Of a stretch of DNA of 64,000 nt, positions 1-9,728 are shown piece by piece (the first letter of the stretch is position 1; every line of letters begins with the position of its first letter). This DNA is from Streptomyces sp. NBC_01294 (GTDB lineage Bacteria; Actinomycetota; Actinomycetes; Streptomycetales; Streptomycetaceae). A program made the translations under genes and the position numbers. Where the stretch lies: contig NZ_CP108424.1 in assembly GCF_035917235.1 (NCBI RefSeq), forward strand, positions 124,001 through 188,000, read 5' to 3'. The notes under the pieces were generated by a model. That model searched no databases and was not told the origin of the DNA. It was given only the letters and a program-made list of their open reading frames with translations.

Positions 1-3000
1 CGCCAATCCCAGCGTTCGGCCGGGACCTCGGTGACCGGGGTCCGGCCCTCGGACAGCAGCCGCCAGAAGGCGTCGATGTCCTCGGCGCCCGGGTAGCGTC
101 CGGCCAGGCCGACGATGGCGACCGGTGCACGGTGCCCGCTCGGCGCGGCCGGCACCGCCCGGCGGGCCGGGCGCAGGTCGGCACCGCTGCGGGCCGCGGC
201 GTTCGGGGAGACGGCCGAGGTGGCCGGGACGGTGACGGGTGCGGGCGGTGTCGCGGCCGCACCCGTGACCGTGTGCGGGCGGGCCTGGCGCGTGGGGGCC
301 GCCAGCCAGGCGGCCAGGGAGCGCAGCGAGGTGTGCTCGAACAGCACCGTGGAGGGGATCGCCCGGGCAGGGAAGCGCTGCCGCAGGGCGGCGGTGAACT
401 CGCCGTTGAGCAGTGAGTCCACCCCGATGCTGGGGAAGTCGGAGTCCTGGTCGATGAGTGCGTGGTCCTGGCCGGTCACGTCGGCGGCCAGCCCGGTCAG
501 TTCGGCGAGCAGGTCCGCGGCGCCCGCGCCGTCGCCGGTGGCGTCGCCGTTGCCGGCGGCCGGGGCCTCGGCCGGGGCGAAGGCGGTGGCCGGAGCGGTG
601 GCGCCGGCCGGGCGGGCCTGTCCGCCGAGTGCCCGGGCCAGTTCGTCGAGCGTCCGGTGCTCGAACAGCGCGGTACTGGAGATCTCGCCGAACGCCTTCG
701 ACACGGCGGTGACGAGCTCCAGGTTGAGCAGCGAGTCGATGCCCAGCTCCTGCCACGGCCGGTCGCCGGGGATATCGGCCCGCGGGTCGCCCAGCAGCTC
801 CCGGACGATCTCCCGGAGCCGGTCGCGGGTGCCGTCCGTGCCGTCGGCGGCCGGCACGTCTGCGGCGGGGGCGGACGGGGCGCGGCAGTCCAGCAGCGCC
901 ACACAACCGGGTACGTCGCGCAGGTGCCCGATCCCGGCGAGCGTCCAGCCCCCAGCCTCAAGGAGGGCCTGCCAGCGGGCGCCGTCGAGCAGCGGCCCGT
1001 GCGGCAGGCGGTACTGGGTGTCGACGTAGCGCCACCAGCCGTCCGTCAGGCCGAAGGTGAGGGTGTAGACCGCGGCCGGGACGGTGATCTCGACGAGCAG
1101 CAGCCGTCCGCCCGGGGCGAGCAGCTCGGACACGTGGCGCAGCACCAGGGTCAGGTCGCGGGTGGCGTGCAGCACGTTGCTGGCGACGACCAGGTCGTAG
1201 TGACCGGTGGCGAAACCCTGCCCGGCGGGGCTCTTCTCGATGTCGAGCAGCTGCGGGCTGACCCGCTCGCCGAACCGACGCCGGGCGTGCTGGAGGAACG
1301 CGCGGGACACGTCGGTGTAGGCGTACTCGGCGTCGGTGACGCCGAGGGCGTCCATCGCGGCCAGCGCGGAGGCGGTGGTGCCGCCCACGCCCGCACCGAT
1401 CTCCAGGACCCGAGGGCGCCGGCCCTCGCGGGCGATCCGGGCAGCGTCGGCGGCGAGCTCACGGGCAACGGCCGCGTTGACCGGGTCGAAGAGCTGGTTG
1501 TCGCTGTAGATGGCGGACACCGCGCCGAGGTCGCCGCGCGGGAAGAGCACCGCGGTGGCGGGCTGCTCGCCCCGCAGCACCGGGCCGTACGAGGCGAGGG
1601 CGCGGTCAAGCAGCTCGACGTGACCGAGCAGGTCGGGGTGGCCGGCCAGCAGGGCGGCACGGTCGGCGGCCAGGTGCGCGGCTGACGGGGCGTCGGGGCC
1701 CTCGCCCTCCAGCAGGTCGAGGACGGCGGCGAGCAGGCGGTGGTGCTCGGGGACGACGCCCAGCAGGTCGGCGGCGGCGGTGCAGCCCGCCTGGGCGGTG
1801 CCGTGGTCGAGGCCGAGGTCGGCCATGGTCCGGGCCAGGGCGCCGCGTGCGTAGCGCTCCAGCAGGTGCGCCGGGTCGGCGGCGGCCGGACGGGTCAGGG
1901 CCCGCAGCGGCTCCGGATCGCCACTGATGGCGACGGTCTGCGGATCGGTGCCGGACATGCCCGCTTCCAAGGCGGCCACCCCTCTCTCTGGTTCGAAGTC
2001 GGTCAGTCCCGGGTACTGGCGCCGGACGTGTGCGGTGTACTGGCGTGCGAGGCCGGTACCACGCCACAGGCCCCAGTCGAAGGTGCGGACCACCAGCCCG
2101 CCGTCGCCGTCGACGGCGGCCGCGTAGTGGTCGAGGAAGGCGTTGGCCGCCGCGTAGTTGAGGCCGCCGACGCTGCCGAACAGGCCGGCGACGGAGGAGA
2201 ACAGGACGAGGGCGGTGCCCGGCCGGCCCGCCAAGGCTCGGCGCAGCGTCAGGACGGCCGTGACCTTGGTTTCGAGCACGTGGTCGATGTCGGTGGCGGT
2301 GAGCCCGGTCAGCAGGCCGTCGCTCACGGAGCCGACGCTGTGCAGCAGGCCGTCGGGCTCGCCGAAGGCGGTGCGGCAGCGGGCGAGTGCGGCGGCGACG
2401 TCGCCGGCGTCGGTGACGTCGCCGCGGTGGTAGTGGGCCTGCCCGCCGGCTGCCCGCAGGTCGTCCAGCAGGTTCCGGACGTCCTCGCCCTCGGCCGAGC
2501 GGCCGACGAGCAGCAGCGAGGCGCGGTAGCGGGCGGCGAGATGGCGGGCGACCTCGCCGCCGATTCCTCCGGCGCCGCCGAACACGACGTACACCCCGCC
2601 GGTGCGAAAACCCTGGGCGTCGGGCAGCGGGCGCTCGGCGAGCACCTGGCGCAAGCGGCGGGCGCCGCGCAGCGCGACCAGGGGGACGGCCCGCCCGCAA
2701 GGCTCGGCCACGGCGGCGGCGATCAGTTCGACGGCGGCGCGGTGCAGCGCGTCGGCGGGCAGGTCGACGGCGGCGGCGGTGACGGCCGGCACCTCCAAAG
2801 GCAGGGTGCGCAGCGCTCCGAGGAGCGCGCCTTGGAGCGAGGCGCCGGCGGCCGGGGACTCGCCGTCGGGGGCTCCGAGGCCGGTGGTCAGCAGCCGCAC
2901 CTCGGCGGGTGTGCCGCTTTCCGCGAGGACCTGGGCGGTCGTCAGCAGTGCGGTGAGCCAGTGGCGGAGCGCCGTGACGCCGGCGGTGTCCTCCGTCCAC

Positions 3001-6000
3001 CGGCAGCCGCCGACGAGGAGGGTCACGGCGAGGGGGGATCCGGCTGCGGCGCGAACGGCCGTGCCGAGGCGGTCGCGGTCGACGCCGTCCGGGCCGACCG
3101 GGAGCAGGGTCGCGACGCCTCCGCGCAGGCCGTCGGCGGCCCGCTCGGTGTGCCGGTCGTACAGCGCGACGGTATGGGTTGCGGTGTCGGCCGGGGCGGG
3201 GCGGGGGGTGCTCTCCTCGGCCCAGACCGGCGACAGCACGCGGATCGGGGCGCTGTCCTGCGCGGCCTGTGCGGGTGCGGTCGACGCGGGTGCGGCCGAC
3301 GCGGGTGCGGCCGGTGCCTGAACCAAGCGGAGGCCGCGTACCCGCAGGACGGCCCGGCCGTCCTCGGTGACGGCGTCCAGGTCCACCAGGAGGTGTCCGG
3401 GGGAGTCCTCCACGAGGTGCAGCAGCAGGTCCGCGCGGTCGGGCAGTTCGCCGCTCCAGGACACCCGGCCGATGGCGCCGGCCATCAGGGTGCTGCCGGG
3501 GGCGGTCAGTGCGCAGGCTGCCTGCAGGGCGGCGTCGAGCCAGCCGACCCGGCGGGTCAGCGGGTCGCCGGCCGGCGGGGTCAGCAGGCCGGCTGCCCGG
3601 CTGCCGGACCTCACCAGGGCGGTGACGGCGTGGTAGGCGGTGCCTACGTGGATGCCGGCCCGGTGCAGTACACCGGCGAGGTCGACGGGGGTGCCGTCGG
3701 CAAGGGTGCGGTCGCCGGCCGCCAGCGGCTCCGGGGTCCCAGGGTCGGCGACGGCCCTGGCGTGGACGTGGCCGTCGTGGGTGACCGTGAGGGCCGTCCG
3801 GCCGTGGCCGTCGTCCGTGCCGCGTTCCAGTCGCAGGCCGTCGCCGAACGGGACGGGGCGCAGGAAGCGGACGCCGCGCAGGGCGACGGGTCCGCCGCCG
3901 GCGAGAGCGTCGATCAGCAGGGCGCCGGGGGCGACGGCCCGGCCGGCCACGCGGTGCTCGGCCAGCGGGTGGCCGGCGGGCAGCACGAGTGCGTCCGTGC
4001 GACCGCCGGTCACGGCGGCAGCGGTCGCCACGACGGCCGTCGACGCGGGGCGGGCCGCGGGCTCGCCGGGCAGCCAGTACGGCTCGCGCTCGAACGGGTA
4101 GGGCACCAGCGGGACGCGCCGGGGCGGCTGCCCGCCGGTCCACAGGGCCGCCCAGTCGGCGGTACCGCTGGAGAGCCACTCGAGCAGGGCGGTGCGGGCC
4201 CGGTCGTCGGCCAGGGCGGCGAGGGCGTCCGGGCACCCGAGGGTGGCGATCGCCGGGTGGGTCTCCCCTGCGGCGAACGCCTTCGCGGCGTCGGCCAGTT
4301 CACCGGTGTCGCGGGTGACGACGAGCATCCGCTCGGCCAGGGCGCGCCGGCCGCTCTGCAGGGACCAGGCGATCTGCTGCAGGTCGAGGTCGGACGGTTC
4401 CCTTCCGATCCGGTCGGCGAGGCGGCCGGCCAGCCGGGCGAGCGACCGCGCGGTGGCGGCCGACAGGGGGACGGCCAGCGGTACGCCGTTCCCGTTCGCC
4501 GCGCCTGGGCCGTCGAGGGCCGGGGCTTCCTCCAGGACGGCGTGCGCGTTGCTGCCGCCGAAACCGAAGGCGCTGACCGCGGCTCGACGCGGGGACCCGT
4601 CCACCCGCGGCCAGCGGACCGGGCGGTCGGCCACCGTGAGCGGGGTGCCCTCGAGGTCGATGTGCGGGTTGAGCTCGGTGAAGTTCGGTGTTCCGGGGAT
4701 CAGTTCGTTGCGCAGCACGTGGACGGCCTTGATCAGGCCGGCGAGGCCGGACGCGCCCTCCAGGTGCCCGATGTTCGCCTTGGCGGAGCCGACCCACAGC
4801 CGGTCCAGCGGGCCGGCGGCCCGGGTGACCGGTCCCCCGGCGCCACCCTCCAGCACCTCCCGGACGGCGTCGATCTCGATCGGGTCGCCGAGCGGGGTGG
4901 CGGTGCCGTGAGCCTCCAGGAAACCCAGGTCTTCGGCGTGCAGACCGGCCCGGTCCAGGGCGGTGCGCACCAGGGCGGCCTGCGCGCGGGGGTTGGGGGC
5001 GGTCAGGGCGGCGGCGCGACCGCCATGGTTGACGGCGGTCGCCCGCAGGACGGCCAGCACCGGGTCGCCGTCCTCGATCGCCCGGTCGAGCCGCTTGAGC
5101 ACCACCCAGCCGGCGCCCTCGCCGCGGACGAACCCATCGGCTCCTCGGTCGAACACCAGACTGGTCCCCTGCGGGGAGAGCATGCCGGCGCGGCGGTAGG
5201 CCTCGTTGTTGAAGCCGTTGCTCAGCAGGTTGGCGGCGCCTGCGAGCGCGATCTCGCAGTCTCCGGAGAGGATCGCCCGCTCGGCGAGCGAGAGCGCGGT
5301 GAGCGCGCCGGAGCAGGCGGTGTCGACGGTGATGCTCGGTCCGGTGAAGTCGTAGGTGTGGGAGATCCGGTTGGCGAGGAAGGCGGGGAAGGTCCCGACG
5401 GTGGCGTACCCGTCGGCGGCGTCCCGCTCCACCAGCTGCTCGCGGTAGTCGTAGCTGCAGGCGGCGGCGAACACGCCGACCGGCGTGCCCGCCAGGTCGT
5501 CCGGGTCGAGGGCCGCGTGTTCCAGGGCATGCCAGCTCAGTTCGAGCAGCGCGCGCTGCTGCGGGTCCATCGAGGCGGCCTGGCGCGGGGTGACGGAGAA
5601 GAAGCGGGCGTCGAACAGGTCGATCCGGTCCAGCAGGCCGGCCCGCGGCGCGGTGGCCGGGTCCCCGGCCGGGGACCCCGCGAAACGACCCGCGGGAACC
5701 GGCTCGATCCGGCAGTGACCCTCGGCCAGCAGGGACCAGAACGCGTCCACGTCGTCGGCGCCGGGGACACGGCAGGCCATTCCGATGACGGCGACGGCGC
5801 CCCGGACATCGTCCTCGGCCGGCCCGTGGGCACCCGGAACAGCCACCGGAACCGGCACGGACATGGCCGCCGCGGACGCGACCGGCGCAGACGCAACCGG
5901 CGCAGACGGCGTGGGCAGGGTCGGGGGTGTCTCGCCGGGTGCGGTCTGCGGGAGCAGCTCGGCGAGGGCCCGCAGGGTCGGGTACTTCCAGATCGCGGTG

Positions 6001-7484
6001 GCGGGCAGCTTGGTCCCGAAGATCCGGCCCGCTTCGCGGGTCAGACGCAGGGCCTTGGCGGAGTCGATGCCCTGCTCGCCGAGTGGGCGGTCGGGGTTCA
6101 CCGCGTGGTCGGCCACCTCGCTCGCGAGAGCCGTGAGCCGCTCCAGCGCGCTCTCCCGGACCTCCCGGGCCTGCTGTCCGTCGACCCGGGTCCGGTCGGT
6201 CGTCGCGGCCGGGACGGGTGCCTCCGGTTCACCGGCCTGCGCGAGCTCGGCCCGCAGGGCGTCCAGGAAGCGGGCGGCCTCTTGGCCGTTGAACACGGTG
6301 TGGTCGAATGCCAGAACGATCCGGCGGACCGCCTTGGGCCCGCTGCCGGACGGCGCTCCGAGGAACAGCGTGGCGGCGGCGGGCGGCACGACGACGGGGA
6401 CGGCGAAGGTCGCGCCTTGGTCTCCGAGGTGGGAGAGCATCAGGGTGACCCGGCCGTCGGCCTGGGACTCGCCGCCGAGGGCGCGCTCGACGGCGTCGGC
6501 GTAGCGCTCATCGAACCGGTCGGCGTCCAGCAGGTCGGAGCCGCGCACCACGCCGATCGTCAGATCACCGTCCTCACCGGCACAGGCGATGCCGAGGTCT
6601 ACGTGCTCGAAGACGCGCAGGTGGTCCTCGCCCAGGCGGCGCGACCTCAGGAACGGGAAGTCGGCGGCGACACGGGCGGCCAGGTGTGCGAAGACCTGGA
6701 AGGCGGTGGTGAAGCTCTGGCCGTCGCCGGCGGCGCGGCGGGCGCGCAGCGCGCTCGCGAGGAGTTCTTCCCGGACCTCGGTGGCCACAACGGCAGGCAC
6801 CACGTCACCGGTGCCGGAACGCAGCGCCCGGTTGAGCTCTTTCTGGCGACGGCTGACGGGCAGGTCGGTGAAGTCGTGGCCGGCGCCGGTGAGCGGCGCC
6901 GCGGCGACGGGCTTCGCAGCCTCGACCGGGTCCTGGGACCGGTCCTGAGGCCGGACCTGCTGCGGCTCGGGGGCGGCGCAGGCGCGGTCGGCGACGTGGC
7001 GTTCCAGGTCGGCCGGCATCAGGCTGCGCCCCCGGGCGGGAACCAGTGTCGCCAGGACCGTCTCGTCCAGGCCCAGCCTGCGGGCGTGGGCCCGGGTGCG
7101 GGGCGGGATGCGGACGGTGCCGGTCCGGGGCTGTCCGGGCGGTCCGGCGGGGGACGCGCCCTGCGCGGGTGCGGGAGCCGGGCCGGCGCCGTCGGCGGCT
7201 GCGCCCGGCTCGGCGGGTGCTCCGGTCTCGGCGACTGGCTCGATCTCGGCGACGGCTCCGCCGATCGGCACCCGCCGGCCCTCTTCGACCAGCCAGGCGG
7301 TCAGCCTACCGGCCGTCGGCGACTCGATCTCCAGGGATGCCTTGTCGTGCTCCATCTCGTAGAGCAGTTCGTCCTTGGCGACGAGGTCGCCGGGCTGCTT
7401 CAGCAAACGCAGGATCAGGACCTCGACGATCCCCTCCCCCAGTCGCGGGACGGTCAAGGTGGTCGTCGTCTTCTTCTCGCTCAT
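1..7484 (-). CDS. E2 acyltransferase fused to trans-AT polyketide synthase (partial, runs off left edge)
   Basis: About 2,494 residues are visible. In order: lipoyl domain (1-80, EMEHDKAS, lipoyl Lys48), peripheral subunit-binding domain (about 130-165), E2 catalytic domain (about 200-425, DHTVFNG with His395 and Asn399), ACP (about 440-508, GIDS), KS (about 563-980, Cys724, His859, His907), trans-AT-type linker, DH (HRVAGRAVAP near 1176), KR (GGAGGIGG near 1631, Ser-Tyr-Asn set), C-methyltransferase (LEIGAGVGG near 2025), two ACPs (about 2249 and 2353) and the start of a second KS. There is no AT domain, so malonyl units must come from a separate enzyme. The ATG overlaps the stop of the upstream E1 gene (ATGA). 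Inference: E1 plus this E2 make an acyl-lipoyl from a 2-oxo acid and pass it to the adjacent ACP as starter. A streptogramin A (virginiamycin M-like) product would need isobutyryl from 2-oxoisovalerate. Confidence 0.9.
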   Translation of the reverse strand, partial: MSEKKTTTTLTVPRLGEGIVEVLILRLLKQPGDLVAKDELLYEMEHDKASLEIESPTAGRLTAWLVEEGRRVPIGGAVAEIEPVAETGAPAEPGAAADGAGPAPAPAQGASPAGPPGQPRTGTVRIPPRTRAHARRLGLDETVLATLVPARGRSLMPADLERHVADRACAAPEPQQVRPQDRSQDPVEAAKPVAAAPLTGAGHDFTDLPVSRRQKELNRALRSGTGDVVPAVVATEVREELLASALRARRAAGDGQSFTTAFQVFAHLAARVAADFPFLRSRRLGEDHLRVFEHVDLGIACAGEDGDLTIGVVRGSDLLDADRFDERYADAVERALGGESQADGRVTLMLSHLGDQGATFAVPVVVPPAAATLFLGAPSGSGPKAVRRIVLAFDHTVFNGQEAARFLDALRAELAQAGEPEAPVPAATTDRTRVDGQQAREVRESALERLTALASEVADHAVNPDRPLGEQGIDSAKALRLTREAGRIFGTKLPATAIWKYPTLRALAELLPQTAPGETPPTLPTPSAPVASAPVASAAAMSVPVPVAVPGAHGPAEDDVRGAVAVIGMACRVPGADDVDAFWSLLAEGHCRIEPVPAGRFAGSPAGDPATAPRAGLLDRIDLFDARFFSVTPRQAASMDPQQRALLELSWHALEHAALDPDDLAGTPVGVFAAACSYDYREQLVERDAADGYATVGTFPAFLANRISHTYDFTGPSITVDTACSGALTALSLAERAILSGDCEIALAGAANLLSNGFNNEAYRRAGMLSPQGTSLVFDRGADGFVRGEGAGWVVLKRLDRAIEDGDPVLAVLRATAVNHGGRAAALTAPNPRAQAALVRTALDRAGLHAEDLGFLEAHGTATPLGDPIEIDAVREVLEGGAGGPVTRAAGPLDRLWVGSAKANIGHLEGASGLAGLIKAVHVLRNELIPGTPNFTELNPHIDLEGTPLTVADRPVRWPRVDGSPRRAAVSAFGFGGSNAHAVLEEAPALDGPGAANGNGVPLAVPLSAATARSLARLAGRLADRIGREPSDLDLQQIAWSLQSGRRALAERMLVVTRDTGELADAAKAFAAGETHPAIATLGCPDALAALADDRARTALLEWLSSGTADWAALWTGGQPPRRVPLVPYPFEREPYWLPGEPAARPASTAVVATAAAVTGGRTDALVLPAGHPLAEHRVAGRAVAPGALLIDALAGGGPVALRGVRFLRPVPFGDGLRLERGTDDGHGRTALTVTHDGHVHARAVADPGTPEPLAAGDRTLADGTPVDLAGVLHRAGIHVGTAYHAVTALVRSGSRAAGLLTPPAGDPLTRRVGWLDAALQAACALTAPGSTLMAGAIGRVSWSGELPDRADLLLHLVEDSPGHLLVDLDAVTEDGRAVLRVRGLRLVQAPAAPASAAPASTAPAQAAQDSAPIRVLSPVWAEESTPRPAPADTATHTVALYDRHTERAADGLRGGVATLLPVGPDGVDRDRLGTAVRAAAGSPLAVTLLVGGCRWTEDTAGVTALRHWLTALLTTAQVLAESGTPAEVRLLTTGLGAPDGESPAAGASLQGALLGALRTLPLEVPAVTAAAVDLPADALHRAAVELIAAAVAEPCGRAVPLVALRGARRLRQVLAERPLPDAQGFRTGGVYVVFGGAGGIGGEVARHLAARYRASLLLVGRSAEGEDVRNLLDDLRAAGGQAHYHRGDVTDAGDVAAALARCRTAFGEPDGLLHSVGSVSDGLLTGLTATDIDHVLETKVTAVLTLRRALAGRPGTALVLFSSVAGLFGSVGGLNYAAANAFLDHYAAAVDGDGGLVVRTFDWGLWRGTGLARQYTAHVRRQYPGLTDFEPERGVAALEAGMSGTDPQTVAISGDPEPLRALTRPAAADPAHLLERYARGALARTMADLGLDHGTAQAGCTAAADLLGVVPEHHRLLAAVLDLLEGEGPDAPSAAHLAADRAALLAGHPDLLGHVELLDRALASYGPVLRGEQPATAVLFPRGDLGAVSAIYSDNQLFDPVNAAVARELAADAARIAREGRRPRVLEIGAGVGGTTASALAAMDALGVTDAEYAYTDVSRAFLQHARRRFGERVSPQLLDIEKSPAGQGFATGHYDLVVASNVLHATRDLTLVLRHVSELLAPGGRLLLVEITVPAAVYTLTFGLTDGWWRYVDTQYRLPHGPLLDGARWQALLEAGGWTLAGIGHLRDVPGCVALLDCRAPSAPAADVPAADGTDGTRDRLREIVRELLGDPRADIPGDRPWQELGIDSLLNLELVTAVSKAFGEISSTALFEHRTLDELARALGGQARPAGATAPATAFAPAEAPAAGNGDATGDGAGAADLLAELTGLAADVTGQDHALIDQDSDFPSIGVDSLLNGEFTAALRQRFPARAIPSTVLFEHTSLRSLAAWLAAPTRQARPHTVTGAAATPPAPVTVPATSAVSPNAAARSGADLRPARRAVPAAPSGHRAPVAIVGLAGRYPGAEDIDAFWRLLSEGRTPVTEVPAERWDW

Positions 7485-9514
7485 GCCAGCACCGATCGGA
7501 TGGCCGCGACCACGTCGTCCGCCGCGGGCAGCACGGCGCTCTCCAGGTCGGGGTGGAAGGGGATGTGGACGTCCCGGCGGGATACGAGCCGGGGCGGCGC
7601 GAGCAGCGAGTAGAACTCGTCGTCACTACCGAGGAGGTCGGCAAGGACGGTGGCGCCGAAACTGCTGGTGCGGTTGTCCTCCTGGACCACCACCAGACGG
7701 CCGGTCCGCCGGACGGAGGCGGCGACCGCCTCCCGGTCGAGTGGGGTCAACCAGCGCAGGTCGATCACCTCGGTGCCGACGCCCTCGGCGGCCAGCCGGT
7801 CCGCCGCCTCCGTGGCCAGTTCGGTGCCATTGCCCCAGGTGGCGATTGTGACGTCGGCTCCGGTACGCAGCAGCCGGGCGCCCCGGGCGGGTGCCGGTCC
7901 GGGCTGCGGCGGGTGCTGGCGGCGCATCAGGTGCTTGGGGAGCAGGATCAGCGTCGGGTCGGGCGATGCGAAGGACTCCAGGAAGACCGCCTCGGTGTCC
8001 TCGGGGGTGGAGGGCACCACGACCCGCAGCCCGGGCAGGTGGGTGAACAGGCTCTCGTTGCTCTGGCTGTGCCAGATTCCGCCGCCCGGCAGGTAGCCGC
8101 CCCAGGGTGCGTAGATCACGACGGGGCAGCGCCAGGCGGAGGCGGTCCGCCAGCGCAGGGTGGTCAGCTGGGAGGCGATCTGGTTCCAGGCCGGTCCGGC
8201 GAAGTCGACGAACTGGAGCTCGACCACCGGCCGCATGCCGGCGGCAGCGAGCCCGACGGCGGCGCCGACGATGGTGGCCTCGGCGAGCGGGGAGTTGGTC
8301 ATCCGGGGGCCGGCGAGGGTGCCGAGGCCCTTGGTGAATCCGAAGACGCCGCCCTTCGGGTCCTCGATGTCCTCGCCGAACAGCACCAGCGTCGGGTCGC
8401 TTTCCAGCCCGGTGCGCAGGGCTCGGTTCACCGCCTCGACCATCGTTCCACCGCAGGGCCGGGTGTCTGCGGGGGCGGTCGGCTGCTCGTCGGCCGCGGC
8501 GAACAGGTGGTCCATCACCTGGCCGGGGTGGGCGGAGGGTTCCTCAGCCACACGGTCGAAGACCTCCTCGACGTCGTCGGCGAGCCGGGCCCGGACCTGG
8601 TCCGCCCAGCCGGGGATGATCGTCCCCTCGGCTTCCAGTCGGTCGGTGAAGAGGGCCACCGGGTCGCGCATGGCGGCGAGTTCGTCCTTGGTGCGGTAGA
8701 GCCGCTGGTCGTCGGAAGAGGTGTGCGAGTCGAGCCTGTCCAGCCGGCACCACAGCACGGCCGGGCCCCGGCCGGCACGGACGTCCGGCAGCACGGCCGC
8801 GGCCGCGGCATGGACGGCGTCCGGGTCCGACCCGTCGACGACCTTGGTGATCGCGTCCGGCATCAGGCCGAGCCGCTGCGGCGAGAGGCCGTCGGTCGGG
8901 GTGCTGATGCCGTAGCGGTTGTCAGAGACGAGGAAGACGACCGGGAGTTTCCGTTCGACCGCGAAGGCGACTGCTTCGAAGAATTCGCCCTGTCGCGTCG
9001 AGGCGTCGCCGATGGAGCAGACAACGACCTGCTTCTCGCCGCGCAGTACGGACGCCCACGCGGCGCCGGCCGCAGGCAGGCACTGGCTTCCGGTCGGGCT
9101 GGCGAGGGAGAAGACATTTCCCGGACGGTGGCTGAAGTGCGAACTCATATTACGTCCGGCGGAATGCGATCCGCCCTTGGCCATGAGGTCACGGGCCTGT
9201 CCTTCGGCGTCCATTCCACGCGCCAGCATCAGGGTGCGGTCGCGGTAGTGGGGGAAGATCAGATCCTCGGGTTCCAGCAATTCACACAGGGCTGCGAGGG
9301 CCTCGTGGCCGGCCGATGAGATGTGGAACCACGCCTGGCCCTGCCGCAGAACGATCCCGGAACGCCGGTCGCATTCGCGGGAGAGCATCATCTGCTCGAG
9401 AAAGGCCGCTCGCCGGTCCCGGGGAATCATGTCCCCGGTTCCGCCGGCGCGCGACAGCACATTCTCGGAACTCTTGGCCTTCTTCGTCTTCGCAACCGGA
9501 GCAGCGTCGGGCAC
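7481..9514 (-). CDS. 2-oxoacid dehydrogenase E1, alpha and beta subunits fused
   Basis: A 677-residue protein. The first half is E1-alpha, with GHEA near residue 70 and a thiamine-diphosphate motif running from GDAST to DNRYGIS. After a linker the second half is E1-beta, with FGEDIEDPKGGVFG, SPLAEATIVG and a C-terminal transketolase-type domain. It catalyses decarboxylation of a 2-oxo acid and reductive acylation of a lipoyl arm. Normal actinobacterial complexes use separate alpha and beta chains or an AceE-type E1, so the fusion is noteworthy. The GTG start has GGAGA six bases upstream. Its stop overlaps the E2-PKS start by 4 bp, so the two are translationally coupled. No E3 gene is seen, so a housekeeping dihydrolipoyl dehydrogenase must be borrowed. 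The HSQSNES context resembles branched-chain E1-beta, but substrate choice is inference. Confidence 0.9.
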   Translation of the reverse strand: MPDAAPVAKTKKAKSSENVLSRAGGTGDMIPRDRRAAFLEQMMLSRECDRRSGIVLRQGQAWFHISSAGHEALAALCELLEPEDLIFPHYRDRTLMLARGMDAEGQARDLMAKGGSHSAGRNMSSHFSHRPGNVFSLASPTGSQCLPAAGAAWASVLRGEKQVVVCSIGDASTRQGEFFEAVAFAVERKLPVVFLVSDNRYGISTPTDGLSPQRLGLMPDAITKVVDGSDPDAVHAAAAAVLPDVRAGRGPAVLWCRLDRLDSHTSSDDQRLYRTKDELAAMRDPVALFTDRLEAEGTIIPGWADQVRARLADDVEEVFDRVAEEPSAHPGQVMDHLFAAADEQPTAPADTRPCGGTMVEAVNRALRTGLESDPTLVLFGEDIEDPKGGVFGFTKGLGTLAGPRMTNSPLAEATIVGAAVGLAAAGMRPVVELQFVDFAGPAWNQIASQLTTLRWRTASAWRCPVVIYAPWGGYLPGGGIWHSQSNESLFTHLPGLRVVVPSTPEDTEAVFLESFASPDPTLILLPKHLMRRQHPPQPGPAPARGARLLRTGADVTIATWGNGTELATEAADRLAAEGVGTEVIDLRWLTPLDREAVAASVRRTGRLVVVQEDNRTSSFGATVLADLLGSDDEFYSLLAPPRLVSRRDVHIPFHPDLESAVLPAADDVVAAIRSVLA

Positions 9515-9540
9515 AGCAGGTCTCCACGGTCTTCAGGATT

Positions 9541-9554
9541 CCAACCCGGTTTGG
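9541..9554. promoter_or_regulatory. ARE-like palindrome upstream of the E1/E2-PKS operon
   Basis: CCAACCCGGTTTGG is a near-palindrome lying 27 bp upstream of the E1 start codon. It resembles butyrolactone-receptor (ARE) operators built on AACCGGTT cores, such as the one at 16380-16387. It could put the megasynthase operon under direct control of the receptors encoded nearby. This is pattern matching only. Confidence 0.4.
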
Positions 9555-9728
9555 GTACAAGGGAATTCTGGTGGCGCCCCGGGTTCCGAACCATCGCTCG
9601 CGGTGAGGAATTCGCGGGTGGTCCCAAAGGACCATCCGGGGGATCTCCCCTCGTTCCCGCTCCCCCAGAATGAGGACCGGCCGGGACCTGCTCCCTCGAA
9701 AGGACCAGATGCGGGAGGGGAACCCCTC

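Noticed and set aside
1606..4236. An 876-codon minus-strand frame rich in Arg and Pro
   Set aside because: It is an out-of-frame reading of the same PKS sequence and has no domain motifs.
1740..7613. A 1,957-codon plus-strand open frame
   Set aside because: It lies over the E2-PKS gene on the other strand. The minus frame shows a continuous chain of known domains with all catalytic motifs; the plus frame is Gly/Arg-rich with none.
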